The notes under the pieces were generated by a model. The model had not been told where the DNA came from. It saw only the letters and a program-made list of their open reading frames with translations, and did not search any database. 64,000 nucleotides of DNA from Candidatus Chryseopegocella kryptomonas (GTDB lineage Bacteria > Bacteroidota > Ignavibacteria > Kryptoniales > Kryptoniaceae), in assembly GCF_001536065.1 (NCBI RefSeq), contig NZ_CZVW01000009.1:1-64000 (forward strand), in the 5' to 3' direction. The position numbers were made by a program, and so were the translations under genes. This document shows positions 9,371 to 16,731 of the stretch, piece by piece (position 1 is the stretch's first letter; each line of letters opens with the position of its first letter).

Positions 9371-10141
9371 TTACATAAAGATAATTGCCCTTGCTTTTTT
9401 GTTCAGGTCATAACCTGTGAAATCATCGCCATCAAAATCATATGGATCGCCATATCCAAGCCAGTTCCAGTCGTGCAAAATCGCAAGTTTGTCTTTTTTG
9501 TTAAGTGAGTTATAATTTGGGATGACATTTTTAAGTCGTGGATAATTTGCATATTTTGACGGGTCAACGATTGAAAAAACCTTTTTATGTCTTCTCATTT
9601 CGCCCCATTTTTCATCAGAAATTCGCTCGGTTTTATAAACATAAACTTCGCCCGCCTTCATTTTAATTAATCCGCTTTTAACAAATTCCCCTTCATCATA
9701 CACAGTTATTTCAGCGCCCGTGGCAATTATAGATGCTTTGAGAAGAAATTCACACAAAAGATATGCGTTAAATTCATTTCCCCCGATCCTCGTTATCCCG
9801 CTTGCTATTGAATTGTCAATGTATCCACCTCGTTTTAAAACTATCAAACCTTCTTTTTCAAGTTTCTCAAGCGCTTCAACCTCGTTCATCCCAGAAGATA
9901 GAAAAAGTTCAAGTTTTTTTGAAATTACATTTTTCACTGGTTCTTTTTCGCCAGCCCACATCATAAGTTCAACATTCTCCCAATTCGGAAATACAGCAAA
10001 CCTTTTAAAATTTATCTTACCAGCTGTCCAGACAAATTCAGAATTATACCACCTTTGCAATTTCATTATCTCTTCCCATTCATCGTCGCTTAAAAAATTT
10101 TTCCCGTTATCCTCTATCCAGTATTTTATTCTTCTTGCCAT
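9371..10141 (-). CDS. Hypothetical protein, 256 aa, family not recognised
   Basis: I cannot assign a family. The sequence is soluble, without signal peptide or membrane helix. It is rich in Trp near the N-terminus (residues 8-62) and ends in an acidic, aromatic segment with DWNWLGYGDPYDFDGDD, which might bind calcium. Codon and base use match the neighbours, so it does not look recently acquired. It lies between riboflavin synthase (13 bases upstream on the same strand) and the DUF4198 gene, so the three may share a transcript. The start ATG is preceded by AAAGGAGAAA on the coding strand (about 10150-10159), a good ribosome-binding site that supports it as a real gene. Confidence 0.7.
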   Translation of the reverse strand: MARRIKYWIEDNGKNFLSDDEWEEIMKLQRWYNSEFVWTAGKINFKRFAVFPNWENVELMMWAGEKEPVKNVISKKLELFLSSGMNEVEALEKLEKEGLIVLKRGGYIDNSIASGITRIGGNEFNAYLLCEFLLKASIIATGAEITVYDEGEFVKSGLIKMKAGEVYVYKTERISDEKWGEMRRHKKVFSIVDPSKYANYPRLKNVIPNYNSLNKKDKLAILHDWNWLGYGDPYDFDGDDFTGYDLNKKARAIIFM

Positions 10142-10154
10142 AAATTTCTCCTTT

Positions 10155-10742
10155 TCATTGTTTTAAAAAATTCTCAACATACTTGCCGAAAAAATCAAAT
10201 TCAAGATTTACCCTATCTCCGACTTTTTTAAATTTAATGTTCGTGTTTTCCCAAGTGAATGGAATTATTGAAACTTTAAATCTATCACGATTTACATCAG
10301 CAACCGTTAAACTTATCCCATCCACTGCAATAGAGCCAGTTGGAATGAGATATTTTCTAAATTCAACGGGAAATTTTATCTCAAAAATCCAGCTATTGTG
10401 AAGTTTTTTTATGCTTTTAATAACACCCGTTGTATCAACATGACCTTGGACAATGTGTCCACCAAGGCGTTCCCCAAGTTTAAGAGCAAGTTCAAGATTG
10501 ACGAAATCGCCGACTTTCAAATCTCCAAGATTTGTTTTTTTAATTGTTTCCTCAACTGCTTCAACTTTAAAGGAATCATTTGATTTCTCAAAAACCGTAA
10601 GACAGACGCCATTAACGCTTACGCTATCGCCAATTTTAATTTCACTTAACAATTTTTTTGATTCAATTGTTAAAACTCTCGCCTCGCCCTTTTGCGCAAT
10701 TGATTTAACTTTACCTATTTCCTCTATAATTCCTGTAAACAT
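10155..10742 (-). CDS. ribE: Riboflavin synthase, alpha chain
   Basis: The enzyme dismutates two 6,7-dimethyl-8-ribityllumazine molecules to riboflavin. The 195-residue product starts with the conserved MFTGIIEE and has the two tandem lumazine-binding barrels: the first with SVNGVCLTV and HIVQGHVD, the second with IAVDGISLTV. The ATG at 10742 gives the usual family N-terminus; an in-frame TTG two codons upstream is less likely. No other rib genes are next to it, and there is no FMN riboswitch in the short divergent region up to dnaX. Confidence 0.96.
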   Translation of the reverse strand: MFTGIIEEIGKVKSIAQKGEARVLTIESKKLLSEIKIGDSVSVNGVCLTVFEKSNDSFKVEAVEETIKKTNLGDLKVGDFVNLELALKLGERLGGHIVQGHVDTTGVIKSIKKLHNSWIFEIKFPVEFRKYLIPTGSIAVDGISLTVADVNRDRFKVSIIPFTWENTNIKFKKVGDRVNLEFDFFGKYVENFLKQ

Positions 10743-10815
10743 CTTCAAATATAAAATTCGTTTGATTGACTTGACAGGTTAAAAATAAAGTTAAAGTGCA
10801 AAAAAATCAAGCAAG

Positions 10816-10844
10816 TTGAATTTTTCAACCGTTTTTTATTATAT
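10816..10844 (+). promoter_or_regulatory. Candidate housekeeping promoter for dnaX
   Basis: TTGAAT at 10816-10821 and TTATAT at 10839-10844 are separated by 17 bases. This places transcription start near 10851 and leaves about 23 bases before the ATG at 10874, which contain AAAGGA. It argues for that ATG over an in-frame TTG at 10844. The call is pattern-based only. Confidence 0.45.
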
Positions 10845-10873
10845 TGTCTCAAAATAAAAAAGGACTCCGAAAT

Positions 10874-12691
10874 ATGACTTATCTTGTAACCGCACGGAAA
10901 TACAGACCGACAAAATTCAGTGAAGTTGTAGGACAAGAACATGTAACCGCAACGCTTTTAAATTCACTTAAACTTGGAAGAGTTGCGCACGCTTATATCT
11001 TCGCAGGTCCAAGAGGCGTCGGGAAAACAACCGTTGCAAGAATTCTCGCCAAAGCAATTAATTGCTTAAACCCAAAAGATTACGAGCCATGCAATGAATG
11101 TGAAATGTGCGTTGAAATTTCAAGTGGAAGAAGCATTGATGTCCTTGAAATTGATGGGGCATCAAACAGAGGAATTGATGAAGTCAGAGATCTTCGTGAG
11201 TCCGTAAGATACACTCCAACGAAAGCAAAATACAAAGTTTATATAATTGACGAAGTTCATATGTTGACAAAAGAAGCATTCAACGCTCTTTTAAAAACGC
11301 TTGAAGAGCCACCGCCACATATACTTTTCATCTTCGCAACCACAGAACCACATAGAGTTCCGCCAACAATTTTATCAAGATGTCAGAGATTTGATTTCAG
11401 AAGAATTGAAATCCAAAAGATAATTGAACGACTTAAATTAATCGCACAGCAAGACAAAATTCAAATTGATGATGATTCACTCTTTACAATCGCAAAGAAA
11501 GCAAACGGCTCATTAAGAGACGCTTTAAGTATATTTGATCAAGTTGTCTCATTTTGCGGTGAAAAAATTAAAATTGAAGATGTAATAAATGCGTTAAACA
11601 TAATTGATCAGGAAATCTTCTTCAAAGTCACAGACATAGTCAAAAATAAAGACATACGTGCTGGATTTGAGCTTGTTGATGCAATTGTGAAACAGGGATA
11701 TGATTTTCAGGAATTTTTAAGCGGTTTATCCGAACATCTTCGGAATATACTCGTGGCTATTACAACTAAATCAGATGAATTGATTGAAGCAACGGAATAT
11801 TACAAGAAACGTTATCTTGAAGAAGCAAAACAATTTAACGAGCCAGATGTTTTAAGAATGCTTAAAATTGTAAATGATGCGGAGATAACGATCAAATGGT
11901 CTCCGCAACCGAGATTAAAACTTGAAATGGTGATAACCCAGCTTGCAAGTATAGACAGCACAGTTAAAATTCAGGAACTTATTTTAACTGTGCTGTCTAT
12001 ACTTGCAAGCTGGGTTATCACCATTTCAAGTATAGACAGCACAGTTAAAATTCAGGAACTTATTTCAAAAATTGAAGAACTTGAAAAGAGGTTTGATTCC
12101 GAAAATTTTAATAATCCCCCGAAAGGGGGAAATAAAATTGAACCAGTGAAAACACAATCAGCTCAAAACACGGAAAAGAAAGAAGAAACCAAAAACGAAG
12201 ATCATTCTCTTCAAACCGAAGACATCTCAACAATTAACATTCTTTTTGAAGACCCGCTTGCAGATTATAAAACCAAACCATCTGCAGAAGCTGATAAACC
12301 CGAAAATAAAATTGAAAATCCAGATAAACTTTTAAATTCAATCCGTGAAAAATGGGATGAACTTGCGGACATTGCACAAAGTTTTAATTTAAATCTTGCC
12401 ACTGCTTTAAAATTATCCTATCCAATTGAGCTTAAAAATCAAAAACTCAAAGTTGGGGCTTCAAACGACATTCATCTTGAATGGATAAAGAAAAATCGCC
12501 CGTTCATCAGAGAAAAATTAAAAGAGTTGTTTGGTGTTGAATTTGAAATTGAGCTTGGGATTTGTGATGTTGAAAAATTTAAAGAGGATGTCGTAAAATA
12601 CAGCCCCGATTTAAAATTAAAAAAATTGATAAATGAGTCGCCATTTGTCAAATCACTCGTTGAAAATCTTGGTGCAAAGCCGATTGATTAG
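10874..12691 (+). CDS. dnaX: DNA polymerase III subunit gamma/tau with an 81-bp in-frame fold-back insertion
   Basis: DnaX is the clamp-loader ATPase of the replicative polymerase. The 605-residue product has Walker A GPRGVGKT (45-52), a zinc module C64-x8-C73-x2-C76-x2-C79, the Walker B box IIDEVHML, sensor 1 (IFATTEPHRVP) and the sensor 2 helix (GSLRDALS). Domain III ends near residue 370, and a Lys/Glu-rich linker leads to the tau C-terminal domain. About residues 358-385 are extra: they come from an 81-bp insertion that copies flanking sequence in reverse and then forward again, so LASIDSTVKIQELI occurs nearly twice around the odd, hydrophobic LTVLSILASWVITIS. The insert falls at the end of domain III, near where shorter gamma forms end in other bacteria. 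The next gene overlaps the dnaX end. Confidence 0.95.
   Translation: MTYLVTARKYRPTKFSEVVGQEHVTATLLNSLKLGRVAHAYIFAGPRGVGKTTVARILAKAINCLNPKDYEPCNECEMCVEISSGRSIDVLEIDGASNRGIDEVRDLRESVRYTPTKAKYKVYIIDEVHMLTKEAFNALLKTLEEPPPHILFIFATTEPHRVPPTILSRCQRFDFRRIEIQKIIERLKLIAQQDKIQIDDDSLFTIAKKANGSLRDALSIFDQVVSFCGEKIKIEDVINALNIIDQEIFFKVTDIVKNKDIRAGFELVDAIVKQGYDFQEFLSGLSEHLRNILVAITTKSDELIEATEYYKKRYLEEAKQFNEPDVLRMLKIVNDAEITIKWSPQPRLKLEMVITQLASIDSTVKIQELILTVLSILASWVITISSIDSTVKIQELISKIEELEKRFDSENFNNPPKGGNKIEPVKTQSAQNTEKKEETKNEDHSLQTEDISTINILFEDPLADYKTKPSAEADKPENKIENPDKLLNSIREKWDELADIAQSFNLNLATALKLSYPIELKNQKLKVGASNDIHLEWIKKNRPFIREKLKELFGVEFEIELGICDVEKFKEDVVKYSPDLKLKKLINESPFVKSLVENLGAKPID
11920..12031. repeat. 51-bp perfect inverted repeat plus 39-bp direct repeat inside dnaX
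   Basis: Bases 11920-11970 are the exact reverse complement of 11981-12031, with a 10-base loop (TCAGGAACTT). In addition, 11946-11984 is repeated identically in direct orientation at 12027-12065, offset by 81 bases. Removing 81 bases (for example 11946-12026) restores a normal DnaX sequence without a frame change. The structure is what a double template switch (copying back along the complementary strand, then returning) would leave. No transposase, terminal repeats or outside sequence is involved. Confidence 0.97.
12116..12129. other. C5-GAAA-G5 mini-hairpin in the dnaX linker
   Basis: CCCCC at 12116-12120 and GGGGG at 12125-12129 enclose a GAAA tetraloop of GNRA type, in an otherwise very AT-rich linker (encodes NNPPKGGN). 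No U-run follows, so it does not look like a terminator. It could be a small RNA structure in the mRNA about 85 bases after the large inverted repeat. Confidence 0.6.
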
Positions 12692-13667
12692 CTTAATGTT
12701 TTCAATTTTTGCTCTGACAACGATTTCGTTTTCAAATAGTTTTAAATTTTCAAAATACGCTGGTGATTTTCTTAACATTGGCGTTGGCGGAAGAGCACTT
12801 GGAATGGGTGGAGCATTCACAAGCATCGCAAATGATGTGACCGCAGGTTATTGGAATCCCGCAGGTCTTGCTGAAATCTCAAACTCGCAGATAATTTTAA
12901 TGCACGATGAAAGATTTGCTGGAATTGTAAACTACGATTACATTGCTTTTGCTTTTAAACCAAGCAATTCATATTCACTTGCAATTTCCTTGATACGAAT
13001 TGGAGTTGATGACATTCCATTTACAGAAAACGCATTTTTTGATAATAATGGAAATGGAATTTTTGATCCCGATGTTGATCGGCTTGATCCAGAGCGTTTT
13101 TCCTTTGTTTCTTCATCTGACTGGGTTGGGATATTTTCTCTGGGGAAAATTTCGGACGGAAAACTTTCAATCGGTGGGAATGTTAAGTTAATTTACAGAA
13201 AAATTGAAAAGAATAACGGAATTGGGATTGGCTTTGATTTCGGGGTTAAGTATAAAATTTCAAACTTTGCAATTGGTGCGGTTTTGAAAGATGCAACCTC
13301 AACTCTCGTTGCTTGGAACACTGGCAGAAACGAACTTATAGCACCATCACTTTCAACAGGGATAAGCAGAGAATTTCAAATTCTCTGGGGAAAATTTACA
13401 CCTGCGATTGATTTAATTTTAAGATTTGAAGGAAGAAAACGAACTGCATTTCTCGGGACAAATTTTTTAAGCGCGGACTTCAACATAGGTGCTGAATACA
13501 CTTTCAAAGAGATAATTTCAATTCGCACTGGCTTAACTGAAAACAAAGAATTTACACTTGGAACTGGGCTAAAATTAAATCGGCTTGACATTGATTATTC
13601 ATTTGCAAAATTTAACTCTGAACTTGGAAACACGCATAGAATATCTGTAAAATTTACAATCATTTAG
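12672..13667 (+). CDS. PorV/PorQ-family outer-membrane protein
   Basis: This is a beta-barrel protein of the PorV/OmpP1-like group common in the FCB phyla. After a signal peptide it shows the family N-terminus KYAGDFLNIGVGGRALGMGGAFTSIANDVTAG in outline (GGRALGMGGA then YWNPAGLA), followed by alternating strands and an aromatic C-terminal end. PorV-type proteins act as shuttles in type IX secretion, others as transporters; the class cannot be settled here. The start is uncertain. An ATG at 12696 would leave a signal without positive charge, while GTG at 12672 (chosen) or TTG at 12660 gives MQSR or MKILVQSR before the hydrophobic core. All but the ATG overlap the dnaX end, so translation is probably coupled. 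Confidence 0.82.
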   Translation: MQSRLISLMFSIFALTTISFSNSFKFSKYAGDFLNIGVGGRALGMGGAFTSIANDVTAGYWNPAGLAEISNSQIILMHDERFAGIVNYDYIAFAFKPSNSYSLAISLIRIGVDDIPFTENAFFDNNGNGIFDPDVDRLDPERFSFVSSSDWVGIFSLGKISDGKLSIGGNVKLIYRKIEKNNGIGIGFDFGVKYKISNFAIGAVLKDATSTLVAWNTGRNELIAPSLSTGISREFQILWGKFTPAIDLILRFEGRKRTAFLGTNFLSADFNIGAEYTFKEIISIRTGLTENKEFTLGTGLKLNRLDIDYSFAKFNSELGNTHRISVKFTII

Positions 13668-13689
13668 AAAATAAAACCATTGAAAATAT

Positions 13690-14433
13690 ATGAATCTTTA
13701 CGCTCTTGCAATAGCTGCTCACCCGGATGATATAGAGTTAAGTTGTAGTGGAACGATAATAAAACTTACGCAAAAAAATTATCCTGTTGGGATTCTTGAT
13801 CTGACAAGAGGAGAACTTGGAACGCGTGGGGATGAGAAAATAAGAGAAAGCGAAGCAAAGGAGGCAGCAAAACTTATGGGAGTGAGCATAAGAGAAAATC
13901 TTGGGTTGCCAGATGGCGGGATTGAAGTGACAATGGAAAATAAAATTGAGCTGATAAAAATCATAAGAAAATACAAACCAGAGATAATTTTCGCACCATA
14001 CTGGATTGAAAGACACCCGGATCACGAAAACACAAGCAAACTTGTTCGTGAAGCGTGGTATTTGTCTGGACTTGTTAAGTTCAAAACAAAGCTAAACGGA
14101 AAAATCCAAGAACCGCACAGACCGAAGAAAATTTTCTTCTATGTCCAGTATTATTATCAGCAATTCACACCAAACTTGATAATTGATATAACCGATGTTT
14201 TTGAGAAGAAGTTAAAGGTGATTGAATGTTATAAGTCGCAATTTTTCAATCCGGGCGTGAAGATAAGCGCAAGGGAGACACTTTTGAGCACGCCAGATTT
14301 TAAAGAATATCTTGTAGCGCGAGCACGATTTTTTGGTGAGATGATAGGTCGCAAATATGGCGAGCCGTTTTTAACACTTAGCCCTGTTGGTTTAAATGGA
14401 ATTGAAAATGTAGTTTTACCTTTGCGAAGTTAA
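13690..14433 (+). CDS. bshB1: Bacillithiol biosynthesis deacetylase BshB1
   Basis: The product, 247 residues, is a LmbE/PIG-L-fold zinc deacetylase that converts N-acetylglucosaminyl-malate to glucosaminyl-malate in bacillithiol synthesis. It has the zinc motif AHPDDIE (residues 10-16), the BshB1-typical LTRGELGTRGD, and the downstream metal ligand region RHPDHENTS, and it has the length expected for the family. The assignment to BshB1 rather than another PIG-L deacetylase rests on the overall pattern. It precedes a small membrane protein gene and mgsA in the same direction. Confidence 0.9.
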   Translation: MNLYALAIAAHPDDIELSCSGTIIKLTQKNYPVGILDLTRGELGTRGDEKIRESEAKEAAKLMGVSIRENLGLPDGGIEVTMENKIELIKIIRKYKPEIIFAPYWIERHPDHENTSKLVREAWYLSGLVKFKTKLNGKIQEPHRPKKIFFYVQYYYQQFTPNLIIDITDVFEKKLKVIECYKSQFFNPGVKISARETLLSTPDFKEYLVARARFFGEMIGRKYGEPFLTLSPVGLNGIENVVLPLRS

Positions 14434-14452
14434 AAATAAAAACTTTACAAAA

Positions 14453-14800
14453 TTGAAAACCGAAGAAATTCTTGGGCTTGTAAATGTAATTTTTTACACA
14501 CTTCACATCGTCATCTTTACAATTCTCGCATACAGACAGAATAAAAACGGTGGGATTAAATCAGCGTTGCTTGTTTTGATTTTTTTGTTTGTTCTTTTCT
14601 TCATTGCTCTTCAAGTTGGCGGATTTATCGCAGGAGCATTTTTCATCGGAAAAGAGATGACCTCAAAATTAAAAGCAATCCACGACACACTTGTTATATT
14701 TATTTCAACAATCATTGAATCGCCTGTCTGGTTCATATTTCTGAAAAGAAAAAAAGAGCAAGATGAAACAGAAAACAATAGCACTAATAGCGCACGATAG
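14453..14800 (+). CDS. Small membrane protein, 115 aa, function unknown
   Basis: The product has three hydrophobic helices (about residues 8-27, 37-62 and 80-100) and a charged C-terminus. It starts at TTG; no ATG lies near the N-terminus. The gene sits 19 bases after bshB1, and its 3' end overlaps the start of mgsA by 38 bases, so it is probably part of the same transcript. I do not recognise the family. Confidence 0.68.
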   Translation: MKTEEILGLVNVIFYTLHIVIFTILAYRQNKNGGIKSALLVLIFLFVLFFIALQVGGFIAGAFFIGKEMTSKLKAIHDTLVIFISTIIESPVWFIFLKRKKEQDETENNSTNSAR

Positions 14801-15143
14801 GAAAAAGGCTGATATGGTCGCATTTGCAACTCAAAACAAAAAGAAGCTTGAAAAGTTCAACTTAATCGGGACAGGAACAACTGCAAAACTTGTCCGAGAG
14901 AAAACCGGTTTGAAAGTGAAGGCATATCACTCTGGACCATACGGTGGAGATGTTGAAATAGCAGATCTTGTCGTCAAAGGCAAATGCGATGTTGTTATAT
15001 TTCTACATGATCCACTTGAACCTCATCCGCATGATCCAGACATAAAAACGCTAATGCGGGTTTGCGATGTTTACAATGTTCCACTTGCGACAAATCTTGC
15101 GACCGCTGAGATCATAATCAACGCAATTTCTGAAGGCATTTAA
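14763..15143 (+). CDS. mgsA: Methylglyoxal synthase
   Basis: The enzyme converts dihydroxyacetone phosphate to methylglyoxal and phosphate. The 126-residue protein has the family's start IALIAHDRKKADM, the phosphate-binding region GTGTTAKLV, HSGPYGGD, and the catalytic Asp segment FLHDPLEPHPHDPDI. The length is slightly short of the E. coli enzyme (152) but normal for the compact type. Its position close to bshB1 parallels the mgsA-bshB1 operon of Bacillus and fits a link between methylglyoxal formation and bacillithiol-dependent detoxification. Confidence 0.95.
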   Translation: MKQKTIALIAHDRKKADMVAFATQNKKKLEKFNLIGTGTTAKLVREKTGLKVKAYHSGPYGGDVEIADLVVKGKCDVVIFLHDPLEPHPHDPDIKTLMRVCDVYNVPLATNLATAEIIINAISEGI

Positions 15144-15170
15144 AAACTTAACAATTATTTTCTGCTAAAA

Positions 15171-16721
15171 TCAAAATTTCAACAGGTTCAAAGAAGAAAT
15201 AATGTAAAAATAAAGGCTTATAAAAAGCCACGCAATCAAATCAAGGATTAAACCTGCTTTAATCATATCCAGCAAACTGACATATCTTGTCCCATAAACA
15301 ATTGCATTTGGTGGTGTAGCAACGGGCAACATAAAAGCCATTGATGCACCAATTGTTGCAGGTAAAACGACAAAAGTTGAGTTAACGCCCAAACCAGAAC
15401 AAATTGAAATAAATATCGGAACCATCATTGAAGTAACAGCGGTATTTGATGTAACTTCGGTTAAAAGCTCCATAAAAATTACGGCGATAAAAATAAGGAG
15501 GAAAAGTGAAGGGTGACCGAAAAATTTTATAAATTCATTTGCGAGCACATTTGCAAGTCCTGTTTTAAAAAGCGCATCCGAAAGAGCTATCCCACCACCG
15601 AACAAAAGCAAAGTTCCCCAATCAACATATTTTGAATCATTCCAATCAAGGACAAATTTTCTTTTGCCAAGATCAACTGGCAATGCAAATAAAACAATAC
15701 ATCCGAAAACCGCTATCAGATACTCATCAAACCATTCAAGTTTATGCCCCAGAAATGGGATAAATTGCCAGAAAGGATTTGTCAGCCAAAGGAAGACCGT
15801 CAGAAGAAATCCAAATAGTGTTAATTTTTCAGCTTTTGTTAACTTGCCAAGTTTATTTTTCTCACTTAACAATACATCTTTTATCTCATCCCCAAATTTA
15901 ATTTCAAATTTGAAAACCAACTTTAACACAAGCCATAAAGTTGGTAGAGTAAAAATTAGAAATGGGATGCCGAAACTCATCCACTCAAGAAAATTAATCT
16001 GCGCAATTTTCTCTTTTGAAAGTATTGAAACAGCAATACCATTCGGTGGTGTCCCGATTATTGTTCCAATTCCACCAATTGAAGCGGAATAAGCCACGCC
16101 AAGCATCACCGCCTTCGCATATTTTGAATTGTAATCAACATTTAACTTGTTAAGTATCCCAAGAGCAATTGGCAACATCATCGCTGTAGTTGCTGTATTT
16201 GAAACCCACATTGATATAAAAGCAGTTGCAATTATCAAACCAAATAAAATTTTTCCGGGGCTTTTTGCTATATTTCCACGAGTTAAAATCCATAAAGCAA
16301 TTCTTCTGTCAAGTCCCCACTTCTGCATCGCTCCAGCAATTAAAAATCCAGCAAGAAAGAGAAAAATCACGGGATTTGCATAATTCAAAAATACATTTCG
16401 CCCATTTAGTTCAATGAGTTTTCCACTTTGAACTCCATAAACTTTAAACAACGGCAAGATAACCCCGGGCAAAAGCGAAGTAATAGGGATCGGCACTGCC
16501 TCACTGACCCACCATATAATCATCAAAATCAAAAGCGCAAGCGTTATCTTCATACTGTATGATAGCGTTAAAACATCTGAATTAACACTTGTGGATGAAA
16601 GTCCACTTTTTGCATAATCAATAAAAGTTTGCGGAGTCGGTAGAGCAAGAATCAAGATAAAAAGAATAAGCCCCATAAAAAATCCAATGTTTCCACGAAT
16701 TCTGTCAAATTCCATAATCAT
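15171..16721 (-). CDS. DASS-family (SLC13) anion symporter
   Basis: This 516-residue polytopic transporter belongs to the divalent anion:sodium symporter family, which imports dicarboxylates such as succinate, malate or tartrate, or sulfate. The two diagnostic SNT motifs are present, SNTATTAMMLPI in the first half and SNTAVTSMMVPI in the second, with roughly 11-13 hydrophobic helices and the re-entrant hairpins around them. The location close to the succinate dehydrogenase operon makes a C4-dicarboxylate substrate attractive but unproven. The upstream radical SAM gene ends 10 bases before it, so the two may be co-transcribed. Two in-frame ATG codons (16721, 16715) are equally possible starts. 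Confidence 0.9.
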   Translation of the reverse strand: MIMEFDRIRGNIGFFMGLILFILILALPTPQTFIDYAKSGLSSTSVNSDVLTLSYSMKITLALLILMIIWWVSEAVPIPITSLLPGVILPLFKVYGVQSGKLIELNGRNVFLNYANPVIFLFLAGFLIAGAMQKWGLDRRIALWILTRGNIAKSPGKILFGLIIATAFISMWVSNTATTAMMLPIALGILNKLNVDYNSKYAKAVMLGVAYSASIGGIGTIIGTPPNGIAVSILSKEKIAQINFLEWMSFGIPFLIFTLPTLWLVLKLVFKFEIKFGDEIKDVLLSEKNKLGKLTKAEKLTLFGFLLTVFLWLTNPFWQFIPFLGHKLEWFDEYLIAVFGCIVLFALPVDLGKRKFVLDWNDSKYVDWGTLLLFGGGIALSDALFKTGLANVLANEFIKFFGHPSLFLLIFIAVIFMELLTEVTSNTAVTSMMVPIFISICSGLGVNSTFVVLPATIGASMAFMLPVATPPNAIVYGTRYVSLLDMIKAGLILDLIAWLFISLYFYIISSLNLLKF

Positions 16722-16731
16722 TCAAAATTTT

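Noticed and set aside
10743-10873. Possible FMN riboswitch upstream of riboflavin synthase
   Set aside because: The region is only about 130 bases, AT-rich, lacks the conserved AGGG...GAAATTCCC-type blocks, and mostly serves the divergent dnaX promoter.
11920-12065. dnaX inverted repeat as a MITE or insertion sequence
   Set aside because: Every base of the insert is a copy of adjacent dnaX sequence; there are no foreign sequence, terminal inverted repeats of an element or target-site duplication of the usual kind.
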